Source: Tolypeutes matacus
Taxonomy: Eukaryota; Chordata; Mammalia; Cingulata; Chlamyphoridae
Direction: 5' to 3'
Assembly (NCBI GenBank): GCA_026826555.1
Contig: JAKSZT010054334.1
Coordinates: 37,078,788-37,142,787, forward strand
Length of the DNA: 64,000 nucleotides
Shown here in pieces: positions 23,588-33,495 of the stretch (position 1 is its first letter; every line of letters starts with the position of its first letter). Position numbers and translations under genes: made by a program. The notes under the pieces are model-generated. The model was given only the letters and a program-made list of their open reading frames with translations. It was not told the DNA's origin and ran no database searches.

Positions 23588-23650
23588 CTGCCCCGTAGCA
23601 GGAGCTATTTCTAGGAACTCTATACTCTGCTGCCATCTTGTTGGTTGTTG

Positions 23651-25061
23651 TACCTATTATTTTTAATAACGTCTCCTTTATCAAGAAGTTCTGATCAGTA
23701 GTAAAACGTTTCTTATTAGTAGATATTTGAGTGTTGCAGAAAACTAAAGATTTAATACCTTAGGCTCTCAATTAAAAAAAAAAAAAAACGATCACATTTG
23801 ATAAATATAGTTCTAGAGTCCTTTAAGTCTTTTCCTATCTTCCATTTTTATAATATAAAAATTATTAAATAATATATGACTATTGTTTATAAAAACCATC
23901 CCTTGCCAACACCTAGTTCCACTCTATAATGGGAAGGATGCTAGCTAGCTTCATTAGCAGGTTCTACTGGTAGCTACATGCATAAATCTCATAATATCCT
24001 TATGCAGCTCTTTGTTGTTTCATCCAATTTACACTTATCCATGACTTCCTTTAATGATGAAGATCCAGCTTTCTTACTCTTACCTATTCCCTGTTACTAT
24101 TATATTTTATTAACTTGATAATCAGGATTTACATTGTTATGATTATTAATAATATTTTTAATTGATAACTTTAGTAATTTATAATGGTTAGCACTAATTA
24201 TATCTTATTTATTTTCAAATGTTCCATTTGCAAAGCCCAATTTTTCAAAAGATATCTGACTTTCAGACCACTAGTTCCCCTAACCTCAATTTGTCTAGTC
24301 TCTGCCAACTTGTCAAATGTTTTACTCCCTTTTTTTGGGTGCATTAGGAGATAAACTTTCTTGCGTGTATATATATATATACCATCAGACTAGGTTATTA
24401 TTTTAGTTGCACATAATGTTTTAGAGTAGTCAAAAAATATATATATATATTTAAATGTTGAACAAATAGCTCTATTCTTTTAGAAGTTGATGAGACATAC
24501 AATTGCATTTTTTTTTTCACTTTATTGTTACTAATCTTTTTATTGCTTTCTTCAGTAAGTTTGGAGTCATCCTCCATCTTTAACATCCAAAATGTTAGGT
24601 CACTTTTTTTCTTTGATTTGTTGCCATTTAAGTACTACGGAAGATCAGAGTAGAACTTCTGACCCTTGGTCCTTAGAAATCCCCTTCTATAAATGCTTTG
24701 ACAGTATCCTCTTCTCCATTTTTGCTATTTTTTTTTTCTGAAAATCTTTTCAGTTATATTGAACTGCCTGTATTGATTCTCTGAGCTGTAATTTTCCTGA
24801 ATATTTGCTGTTATTCCACCTAATTTTTTGGAAATTTTCTCAACATTATTTTCTAATGCTATTTACATATGAAAATATGTGATAATATATTAATTTTTTA
24901 TATAGCTCAATTTTGCTTTCTCTTGTTTCTATGGGTATGTAGAGAAAATTATTTTGTATTTCTACATAATTAGAGCTTTATGAGCAAAAACCTGGGATGT
25001 GGGTCAATAAACAGGCCTTGGAAGTTAAGGAAAAGGTAGTAATAAATTTAACTCCCTGGAG
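23651..25061. other. No gene seen; AT-rich
   Basis: No supported gene. Contains short (TA)n runs at about 24,368-24,383 and 24,437-24,452. The segment 24,600-24,910 has the texture of an old L1 but I cannot place it. Confidence 0.4.
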
Positions 25062-25077
25062 CTCTGGGTTTACATTT
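25062..25077. repeat. Left copy of 16-bp direct repeat
   Basis: CTCTGGGTTTACATTT, identical at all 16 positions to 27,898-27,913. It directly precedes an A/T-rich L1 tail. Interpreted as a TSD of the composite insertion between the two copies. Confidence 0.65.
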
Positions 25078-25315
25078 ATTTTTTAAATTTTTTTAAAAAT
25101 TTATTGAAGTATATCATTCATACATAAACATACATAAGCTTTAAGTGTTCAAGAAACATCGTGAACTTGCAAAACAAACATGTATAACATCATACAGGGC
25201 TCCCACACATCACCCCCCCCCAAACATCCTGCATTGCTGTGAAACATTTGTTAACAATCATGAAAGAGCATTGTCAGAGTGTTACTACAGCTATAGTCCG
25301 TATCTCCTTCCCCTA
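25078..25315 (-). mobile_element. L1 3' end fragment (one 3'UTR module)
   Basis: A minus-strand L1 3'UTR piece. The plus strand starts T/A-rich (decayed poly-A), with an AATAAA signal on the minus strand near 25,102, followed by the module also seen three times in L1-C ('catacataaacatacata', 'cataacatcata', 'aacatttgtt'). It stops where a SINE begins. A 7-base TACATTT occurs at 25,071-25,077 and again at 25,313-25,319, so it could also be a small separate insertion. Confidence 0.7.
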
Positions 25316-25319
25316 TACA

Positions 25320-25802
25320 TTTTTTAAAGGATTTATTTATTCATTTATTTACTTTTATTCATTTTTACACCCCCACATTTTTGCTGTTTCTGTGTCCATT
25401 CAATGGGCAACTCTCTGTGTCTGTTTCCTGCCCTTTCCTTCTCCTCCTGTCTTCACTGGGATTGGATCTTTGGAATCTCCGATGTGGGAGAGAGGCATCC
25501 TACTGCCTGTGCCACCTTAGTTCCTGGTTTTTCGGTGTATCTCATCTTGACTCTCCCTTGTGTCACTCACCTATTACATCATCATCTTGCTGCATGGCTC
25601 GCACGGCCTGAAGGCACACCCGAGGACGGAGCTTGATGGCTCACCTGCTCACGGAGCCTGGTGGCACACCTGACATGGAGGTTAGTGGCCCATGCGCCTT
25701 CTATATTTTTATTTTTTAAATTTTTACCAGGAGGTCCCGGGTATCGAAGCCAGGTAGTATGGGAGATGGATGACCAACCACCTCAACCACATCTGTTCCC
25801 CT
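25320..25802 (-). mobile_element. DAS-type SINE, long composite (two tRNA-like units)
   Basis: On the minus strand the 5' unit (25,802-25,725) has the tRNA-like head 'ggggaacagatgtggttgag' and a diverged B box. An about 190-bp GC-rich spacer follows (with repeated 'ggtggcacacc' type strings near 25,665), then a second tRNA-like unit (about 25,530-25,440, with 'ctccgatgtgggagagagg' on the plus strand) and an A/T-rich tail. About 480 bp against about 190 bp for the copies at 44,666 and 59,111, so it seems to be a dimeric or composite form. Confidence 0.65.
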
Positions 25803-25989
25803 GCTATATCTCTTAAGGTTAATCAAAGATACCCAAAGTTACAATCTTTTCTCATACAGGATGGTCACATAATAAATCAGGCTTAGTTTATCACCAGCAT
25901 TCTAAAAACCAGACCTAGGGAGAAAAACTAGGTCTGGGGACACATGCATGGTTTCTAATATAGCGAATGTTTAGCCTACCCTGATTATC

Positions 25990-26365
25990 ACAAAATCAGG
26001 TCAGCAAGAATATTCGCACTCCTTGATATTTCTTGAACATGCTAAGTATGTTTCTGCTAAGGACCATTGCACTTGCAATTCTCTCCCCACAGATATCTGG
26101 ATGGATTGCTACTTCAATTTTTTAAAAACTCTCCTCAAAATCACTTTATCACAGTGATTTCCCTGAATATTCTATATAAAATATCAACTTTTTCACATCG
26201 TACTTTCTATTTCCCATACCCTGCTTGATTTTCATCAAAACACTACCATCTAACAAATCCGTTGTCTGTCTGTTGTTGTCTCCCTCTACTAGGATGTAAA
26301 GTAGCTTAGAGGAGGGTATTTATTTTGGTCACTCACATTTCTGTGTCCTGTGTGCTGATCTCTAA
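25990..26365 (+). repeat. L2 LINE 3' part, first piece
   Basis: Has the L2 3'-end order: 'accattgcacttgcaattct', a 'cccc.cagatatctggatgg' block, 'tttccctgaatattctat', 'ctgtctgttgttgtctccct' and 'tactaggatgtaaagtagct', then 'gtcactcacatttctgtgtcc'. The expected 3' terminus is missing here and resumes at about 26,925. Confidence 0.7.
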
Positions 26366-26924
26366 ATCACTCACTCTGCTTGACCAGCATCAGTGGTCTT
26401 GAGTTTAGCTAGTCAGTTATACTTACAGGACCCAATAGGCCATGTAGCACCAAACTCACTCAGTTTTCATAAAGATATAGACAGGAGACATTGACAGGAC
26501 CATTTCACCTAAATGTGTCATCAGAAGGTATAGGACCCTATTCTCTAATGCTTCAAGTGACAGCTCAGGTTTAGTACAAGAGACCACATTGGTGGGTGCA
26601 GATGCCTCCCTTACTTAGAAGACCCATGTCCCATAACATTTGTTTTATTATGTGTCCCATGAGAGTATCTTCTAGTAATCCACAAAAACGTACACTCAAT
26701 TACAAGAAATCTTGGTTTCCCAACAGGTAGTTATGGCTCACATCCTGTCCTATCAATGCCAATGTTGCTAACCAATCAAGTGTCATTTTTTCCATAAGTA
26801 ATGTTGACTAGTAACAAAGATGATATTTCACATTTCCAGGGAAAGATTAAAGGTTTTAAAAGGTTAAACCAAGGCTATTTTCCATTGGAGAGGGAGAAAT
26901 TTTGTCAATTCTTTATTGTACTGA
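26366..26924. other. Unidentified ~560-bp segment splitting an L2
   Basis: It sits between two parts of one L2 element and so was probably inserted. No family recognised, no open frame of note, no clear terminal inverted repeat or TSD by eye. Could be an old LTR. Confidence 0.35.
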
Positions 26925-26985
26925 AGTATATAGTAGGCACCCAACACACATTTGCTGAATGGATAAATGAATGAATTAATGAATG
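26925..26985 (+). repeat. L2 LINE 3' terminus, second piece
   Basis: 'tagtaggcacccaacacaca' followed by 'tttgctgaatgg' and GAAT repeats is the classic L2 3' end; it completes the piece at 25,990-26,365. Confidence 0.65.
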
Positions 26986-27190
26986 AGCAAGATATCAGAG
27001 ATGATACTCTCAAAGACTTAGTTAAGAAATTGAAAAGGCAAACTATGGCCTGGGAGAAAGTACTACAAAAAAAAAAATACCTGATAAAACAAAACAAAAC
27101 AAAACAAAACAAAACAAAAAGCTTGTGCACAGAATAGATAAATAACTTCTACAACTCAACAATAAGCCAAAAATCTGATTTTAAAAAAGA
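26986..27190 (+). pseudogene. Old L1 ORF2 fragment
   Basis: 'aactatggcctgggagaaag' and 'acaactcaacaataagcc' followed by 'aaaaatctgatttt' match the ORF2 stretch before the C-terminus (compare minus strand of L1-A near 8,440). An (AAAAC)n run at about 27,083-27,118 interrupts it. Ancient and truncated at both ends. Confidence 0.6.
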
Positions 27191-27194
27191 TTTG

Positions 27195-27897
27195 AGAAGA
27201 TGGTGGCAGAGCAGGGAACTCCAAGGGTCAGTTCATCCTACAGTGCAGTTATTAAGCAGCCAGAGCTATCTAAATCACCTGTTGGGGGCCCAGGAACCAG
27301 AAGAGCATCCTACAACATTTTTGGAATAATGGAAGGAGGAGACTGCCCATCTGCAGAGAAGATTCATGAGTAGAGTACTCCATGGCGCAGAGGCTGATGT
27401 CCATCTCCTCCTGGCAGAGCTAGACGCCTCAGGAGCTACTTCCTGGTTGGAGTTGGAAGCTCCATTTCACTTGGAACAGTTCATGCACTCTTTCCATCTT
27501 TTCTCCATTTATGAGGCTTGGGTAGTCTTGGGTGTCAGGGAGAAGGAGCCAGAAGTTGCTCTGCTTCACTATCCAACTCCACAGTGGCAGAACCTCTACC
27601 ATGGGTTGGAGGCTGCTGAATGGAGAAAGGGACTGAGAACCTCTGCCCAAAGTTGGTTACCTTCCTCCGGAGATACCCTATGCGGGGTCTTGACCCAGAG
27701 ACTCCACATCTCCTGGGATGGTCTCAGCACCAGGGATTTCGACTGGGAGGAGCTGCTGTTGACACCTACTCAGGGCTGTGCCAGACCGACCAGGACTGGG
27801 GATGCTGTACTGTGAGAGCCATGCAATGTGGGAGCCATGAGAGAAAGGACCCTATGGAGAGAGGGTCTGGGCCTGGGATCTAGGATGGAGCTGGTGA
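27195..27897 (+). mobile_element. Isolated L1 5'UTR, sense strand plus
   Basis: Starts at an L1 5' end with a GAGAAGATGGTGGC motif (YY1-like CAAGATGGC relative) and for about 300 bases aligns with the 5' end of L1-C (reverse complement of 23,650-23,350). It stops after about 700 bases, directly at the right copy of the 16-bp direct repeat. No ORF1 follows. A 149-codon frame (27,366-27,815) starts inside the part shared with L1-C. Solo L1 5' ends are unusual, since normal L1 truncation removes the 5' end. Confidence 0.75.
27366..27815 (+). CDS. Putative sense ORF in isolated L1 5'UTR, 149 codons, unknown function
   Basis: The longest frame outside known L1 or ERV proteins. The first part matches the frame at 23,587-23,276: reading back before the ATG the same frame gives EETAHLQRRF, then SRVL, ASG and LELE, as in L1-C. 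Beyond about codon 37 there is no shared sequence. No domain, signal peptide or membrane segment seen; it is rich in Leu, Trp and Glu. GC-rich local composition also favours long chance frames, so the coding claim is weak. Confidence 0.25.
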   Translation: MSRVLHGAEADVHLLLAELDASGATSWLELEAPFHLEQFMHSFHLFSIYEAWVVLGVREKEPEVALLHYPTPQWQNLYHGLEAAEWRKGLRTSAQSWLPSSGDTLCGVLTQRLHISWDGLSTRDFDWEELLLTPTQGCARPTRTGDAVL

Positions 27898-27913
27898 CTC
27901 TGGGTTTACATTT
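27898..27913. repeat. Right copy of 16-bp direct repeat
   Basis: Identical to 25,062-25,077 and directly abuts the end of the isolated L1 5'UTR. Confidence 0.65.
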
Positions 27914-28680
27914 CAAAGAGGTTGGAGGTAGGTGGTGGCTAAGACCTAAAACTAAGAAGATTTTTCTACTTTTGTTTGAAATTCCCCTAGAGACCCTTAT
28001 TTACATTCTAAAAGACAACAACCCAGGACCTTTTAAGTTCATTTCCCAAGGAAATTTTGTAAATTTCTCTCCTCTCTCAAGATGAGAGGAAAAGACTTAG
28101 GTCCCTTTCCTATGTAAAGCCATTGATTAATATACTCAGTAGAGTACAGAGATATCTCATTATATTTTCCCACTAAAGGACAAACTAGACAAAGGGAAAA
28201 GAGGAATCAAGGCCAATTAAAAAGGAGACAGCTGTATAGGCAAGAGCTGGAAGATGGCTTCTAGGTATGTCCCTGACTTCTGCAGCAGCGGATATGTGTG
28301 TTCTTTTTGTTCTGTTTTTGATTGGCCCTTCTACTTTATCCTGGAAGCTTTTCTCAAATATCTGGTTGTCTTGGCTTGCAAATTTGTAGTTCAGAGTGAA
28401 GCATTAAAATAGGGATTGGGAATTTATTGACTAATGTGCATACCCAGGTGGCCATTGTCCATCCGTTAGGTATAGATTTGTTGCATTTGGTCAGGTAGTG
28501 ACCAATTCCAAGATTTCCCCAACTGCCTCCTCACCCCATGCCAGTAAGTGAATGCATTTTTTTCTGCATCATTCCATTTCTCTAAAAAGGAATCTTTGTT
28601 CCCTTGTTTGATGGGTAAATGCCTGGCTGCTTCTAATCTGTATGGGCTTCAAAAAGGGATTGAGAAGGCCATCAGTTCAG
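27914..28680. other. No gene seen
   Basis: About 770 bp with no frame over 90 codons and no repeat I can name. If the 25,062-27,913 composite is one insertion, this continues directly from sequence before 25,062. Confidence 0.4.
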
Positions 28681-28689
28681 TAGATAGGT
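28681..28689. repeat. TSD (TAGATAGGT), left
   Basis: Matches 29,126-29,134 exactly and flanks the L1 3'UTR insertion. Confidence 0.7.
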
Positions 28690-29125
28690 GTTTTTTTCTT
28701 TTTTTTTTTTTTTTTTTATTATGGGTAAAAATCAATCCTCACAATACATACAAACATTTGTAAAATGATATATAAATATATATGCATATATGTGTATTTG
28801 CTTACAAAAATGTTATTTATATATATATATATATACATATATTTTAAGAGGTGCTTAGATTACCTAAAATATTACATGGAACCCACTGGGATTCACATGT
28901 TGCCACACCTCCCACACCTCCCACCACATCCCACACAAACATCTCCCACAGTGTGGCCCACCAACCTCAATGAACTTACACATCCTGGAGCCTTGCCACC
29001 AACCATAGACCACAGTTCACACTGTAGACCACACTCTCTCCCACTCAGTTCTGAGTGGTGTGTGCTGATTTAAAATGGCCTACATCCATTGCCACAACAG
29101 TTCTCAGGACAACCTCCAACTCCCA
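28690..29125 (-). mobile_element. 5'-truncated L1 insertion (3'UTR only)
   Basis: A 436-bp minus-strand insertion: a long T-run on the plus strand (28,691-28,718), then L1 3'UTR homologous to 37,267-37,525 and to L1-B 12,714-13,010. It contains four C-triplets at 28,911-28,947, giving G-triplets on the L1 sense strand. Flanked by 9-bp TSDs. Confidence 0.85.
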
Positions 29126-29134
29126 TAGATAGGT
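29126..29134. repeat. TSD (TAGATAGGT), right
   Basis: See 28,681-28,689. Confidence 0.7.
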
Positions 29135-29232
29135 TTTTAAAAAGCATTGTATTTTGACCTAATATAACACTCTTACATTTTGTTTAAGAGGTCCAAACTC
29201 AAAATTCTCTGGGGGTTCATATATTCTCTTTG

Positions 29233-29676
29233 TGGTGTTTTGGAACTGTGTGTACCCTCAAACAAATCATGTTCTTAAAGCTAATCCATCCTGTAGGTGT
29301 AAACATATAACAAGTAGGACCTTTGATAAGGTTATTTCAGTGAAGACATAGACCAGTGTGGGTCTTAATCCTCTTTCTGTAGTCCTTTATAAGAGAATGA
29401 AGTTGAAAGAGAAAGTCACAGAAGCAAGAAGCTGAAAGCAATGAATCCCGGAAGAGAAGGGAAAGAACAGCAGATGCCACCATTTGCTTGCCACATGATG
29501 AAAGATTTGACAATCACAGGCAGCAGTCTTTAGAAAAATGTATCACCTTAACGATGCCTTGATTTGGACCTTTTCACAGCTTCAATAGTGTATGCTTGTA
29601 AGCTAATACATTCCCATTGTTAAAAGCCAACCCATTTTATGGTATCTGCTTTCAGCAGCTTAGCAAACTTAAACAC
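29233..29676 (+). mobile_element. MaLR-like LTR, copy 2
   Basis: Starts TGTGGTG and ends AACTTAAACA. Shares with the 51,905 copy the order: purine-rich GAAAGAGAAAG middle, 'gatgccaccatttgcttgcc', 'ccttgatttggacc' and 'cacagc', 'gtaagctaatacattccc', a 'gccaacccattt' block and the 'agcaaactt' terminus. No internal retroviral sequence, so probably a solo LTR. Confidence 0.6.
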
Positions 29677-31394
29677 CTTTCTTGTCTTATCCATATATCC
29701 TTCTGTCCATGTTAGGCCTCTACTATATCTACTACTCTCTTTCATCATTTACTCTTCAGAAAGTCTTTGAAATATCTTTGCCCATGATTTCTTCTCATGT
29801 CTCTCTTAAACATTGTGGATTTATTCCTGTTTAAAACAAAACAAAACAAAAGAAAAAAACTTCACTGCTTTCAGTTGTAAATGGCCTATTTGCTGCCTGC
29901 CAAGATGTTTATGCATATCCTTTGCTGTGCATAAACAATTTCATAGCATATCAACATCAGGCAGGACTGCTGTTGACTGCTAGAAACAGACAAAAACCAG
30001 ATCACTCCATAATCATTCCTGAACATATATAAAAACAGAGACCAAACTTTCTTCTCTCTGAGCTAACTTGAGCATCTACTGCTTTTTCTTCAATGACAAC
30101 TGAAGCCCACTTCATTCCTCCTACTTACTGGATAAACTATTGACAATGTTAAACTTCACCTGAACCCTGTGATTCTGGAAAAGAGTGTAGGTTAAAAAGT
30201 CCCTCACCCATTGTGTTATCAAAATAGCCTTAACTTCTCTTTCATTCTCTAAACTTTAGTGAGGCTTCTCCTTGTCTCTAGGACACCAACCTCCCTCACC
30301 TTGGCCCTTACAGAATCCACATAGAATATGTTCCTGCTGGCTTTAACTAGAAACTCAACAGATAACAACCGATAAAGGAAACACCCTGTTGCTTTTCCTT
30401 TCAACTCCAGTACTTTCCATGAGGTCATCCCAGTCCTTAAAAACTCTTCTGCTCTCTGTTTCAGCAGAGATGAGCTTTGTCTCTTTCCCCCTGTTGTGAG
30501 AGCTTTTCATCTTTCTCTTTCTCTATCACAAGAGCCTTCTATTCTCTCACTTCTCTATTTCGTGTAGCTTTGAACAACATCCTCCTCTGTTTCAAATTGC
30601 CTAGTGGGACTTTTTCTTGGACAATTAATGGGACTGTGACTTGGATAGGATAAGATTCAGCATGGGACCCCTGGATCTCTCATCTAGACTTTTGCTTTTG
30701 TGTCTGATAGATTGATCAGGGATTCATTGTTGAGACTGACTCCTCATCCAGTGATTCGATATCATGCATTGAAGTAGTTTTTGTTAGAAGCCCCAGCAAG
30801 ATGCAGTCTACAGTGCCGGTCCATACAGATCTCAACCTTTGACCAGTTGTAGGACTCGCAGAGGCTCCTTGTGCTTTGTTGCTTGCAGCTTGTCAAGTTC
30901 CTCAGATTCTAAATTTGGTACCCAATGTTGTTTCTGGTTCACATTTGTTTCGCATCCTTGGTGAAATCAAGCCATTCCTTTTCTTATCTCTTGCTATCTT
31001 TTGTGTTACTGTTTCGTATTGTGCTGACTAAACGCATTTTTGTCATGAGAAGAAGAATTAGAGGGTAGAACATAGGCATGGACCCTTAGAAGTCTTTGTT
31101 CTAACCAGCCTTGTAGACCAGTGAGGCCAGACCAGTGGCCACCTGGACAAACTTTGCTGTAGGTCTCCAATAAAACTAGATAAGGCTCCCCTTCCATTTT
31201 GATTTTTATTCTGAGAGCTTGGCTTTAACACAGAGGGAGCATTCTCTCTGGTTTTCTGCCTGCTGTGGCAGGAGTGAAGAGAGAGAACAGATATGTTGTT
31301 ATGCCCACTTTAATTTAGTCATTGAACTATTTTCATTGGATTTCATTTTAATATTCATATATATCAATGCAAAACATTTTAAAAATTAAATTTT
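29677..31394. other. No gene seen; possible old ERV LTR inside
   Basis: No supported coding region. Between about 29,880 and 31,215 the texture suggests a retroviral LTR or leader: a TATA-like TATATAAAAA at 30,026-30,035, a CT-rich region near 30,470-30,570 and an AATAAA at 31,169-31,174. I could not find matching ends or a TSD, so the LTR idea is weak. Confidence 0.3.
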
Positions 31395-31476
31395 TTAGGA
31401 GGTATCAGAGATTGAACCTGGGACCTTGGACATGGGAAGCAGGTGCTCAACCAACTGAGCTACACTTGCTTCCCTA
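31395..31476 (-). mobile_element. DAS-type SINE fragment (tRNA-related part)
   Basis: On the minus strand: 'gggaagcaagtgtagctcag', a 'ttggttgagcacctgcttcc' core, 'aggtcccaggttcaatctc' as B box, then 'cctcctaaaaaa'. Only about 82 bp of the tRNA-like head remains. Confidence 0.75.
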
Positions 31477-32469
31477 CACATTAATTTTAACCTTACCACT
31501 GGCTCCCATTATTATCAACATATTTATTTGCTCAATGTAATCAATTTCTCAAACATTTTCAGTATTTCCTTTGCCCACTACCTACTTCTCAATGGCTTGC
31601 CATCTTAGAAGTCCACCAGACCTTTGTAATTCAAAACCCTCCCAACCATTACTTTTCTTCCTTAGACACCTGGCACATGGCTCACCAGGCAACCACATAG
31701 AACCCCTTCCCTCACATTATCCCACTATCTTGAGTATCAGGCATGGCATCTCACATGCCCACTCAATATTCTGACTTCCTCAAAGACTTGAGTCTATGTG
31801 TTAGAAGAGGAAGGGAAGGAAGGGATGTAAGTAAAGAGATGGAAAAACAAAGAGAGAAGAAGAGAGAAGATGGTAAGGGTTGTAATTTTTTCTTACAAAG
31901 TAATATGTACAAGAGATGTGCCCTAACTTTAGTCCATCTCTAAATCCCAACTGATTAATGGGGGTTTTCACATTTTTCAATATTTATTTTATTTATTCTC
32001 TAAACAATTATGAATATCACTTTCTTAAGAGAACATTCATATCCTTATATGTATATAATTATATAGGAACACATTCATAATTTTGATATATTCATATTAC
32101 TCTTTTCTCTCTCCCCATATATAGGTATGCATACTTACAAATACATTTATACATATTTAAATATAAGGATAAATATATATATATATAAGCATACATATAT
32201 ATGTACATATACATATGTACATACAAACACATTCATATACATTTAAAAGACTATAAACAATTGAACAAATATTTTAAAGTTTAATTTGGCAGCACCAATA
32301 AAAAATATAATTTGCATACTTATGACTCAAATATTCTTACTTATAAATAAAAAAATATACTCCTTGCAAATACAAAATTATTAAAACAGCATCATTATTA
32401 ATGTTGAAAAATTGGAAATAATCCATTAATAGAGATGGTGAAAGAAATTAGTATATTTATTCTGTGGGT
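31477..32469. other. No gene seen; AT-rich with TA-rich microsatellite
   Basis: A TATA/ACATA-rich region lies at about 32,130-32,245. A plus-strand G/A-rich frame near 31,800-31,870 is compositional. Confidence 0.45.
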
Positions 32470-33495
32470 CATTATGATAAAAAGGAGAAACACTAAATAC
32501 AAAAGAATTTTTACAGCTAAGAGATTTCAAAATGAGTCAAGAGGTCATCCAAGAGGTTACACTATTCCATGTCTCAGGCAGATCTCACTAACTGCCACTG
32601 TGGAGAAGAGGGCTCTAAAGCCATCTGGACACTATCAACAAGGCACACAACCCCTTGAAATCACCATCCCGTCGGTAGGCCTTACCTTGGCATATACAAC
32701 AACCTATTTCTCCAATATAACAGAGTTAGACTCATTTGTAATTTCTCTACTCATGATTCTTCTGCCTCTTTCATTTGTGCCTATAATTAGCACTATACTT
32801 ATTAATTATATGTCTCAGAGACTTAAATCTTTGGTCTGTTTAAATGTCAATTGAGCCCTGAATCTCAGAAGATTCAGACACTTTCTATTGTTATGCAACC
32901 AACATTTACTCTCCAATTCATCAAACTTGCCCAAGACAATAAACAAAATGATGATGATGGGCAATGATGATGAAGGGCAAAACCAAAAGTATCTACAACT
33001 GTAAGCAAAACAGTTTCATCCATCTGCCCCATAAGATCTAAACCCCTCTCAATCTGAGGCAGAGTGGACATCAACATCTCAAAATCCTCAAGGGTGAGGA
33101 ATGAAGAAACATAAGGGGAGAATATAACCATGGACAAAGTGAGCTTATTAATATTGTAGAAATGGAAGAACATGTAACATTGATATAGATAGTGGTGACC
33201 AGAAGTTCTGAGGGGAGGGGGGGACTAATAAGTGGAAGACAGGGCATTTTTATGGCATTGGAACTAAGTGTAAACTACAATGCAAACTATAGACCTTGGT
33301 TAGCAGCAATGCTTCAATATCTATTCATCAATTCTAACAAATGTACCTCCCTATAATTGTAAGATGTTATTAGCAGAGGAAGATGTGGGAGGGGGAGGGG
33401 TTTGGGTATATAGGAATCCCTTATACCTTTTGATGTAACTTTTCTGTAGTCTAAAGCTTCTTTAAAAATAAAGTTTACTATATTTAAAAAAAAAA
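32470..33495 (+). mobile_element. 5'-truncated L1 insertion (3'UTR, plus strand)
   Basis: About 1 kb of L1 3'UTR ending in AATAAA (33,464-33,469) and an A-run (33,485-33,494). The start aligns with the reverse complement of L1-B 13,790-13,700, and the end with the reverse complement of L1-B 12,930-12,730. A strong G-quadruplex motif (G3-A-G5-A-G4-TTT-G3) lies at 33,387-33,406. The 139-codon frame at 32,435-32,854 lies in this non-coding sequence and is not conserved. Confidence 0.8.

Larger units (their letters stand above)
19459..23650 (-). mobile_element. L1-C: LINE-1 deletion derivative with modular UTRs
   Basis: A minus-strand LINE-1 of about 4.2 kb. On its own strand it has a 5'UTR beginning with an AAGATGGC motif (complement near 23,632-23,639) and containing about 397-bp tandem units (23,650-22,250), a broken ORF1 (about 22,200-21,480), only the start of the ORF2 region joined to post-RT sequence near 21,235, and a 3'UTR (20,530-19,459) with three diverged copies of one roughly 235-bp module. 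About 3 kb of ORF2 is absent. No clear TSD found. Confidence 0.85.

Noticed and set aside
32435..32854. 139-codon plus-strand frame with hydrophobic stretch
   Set aside because: Lies in an L1 3'UTR; the homologous sequence in L1-B does not keep the frame.
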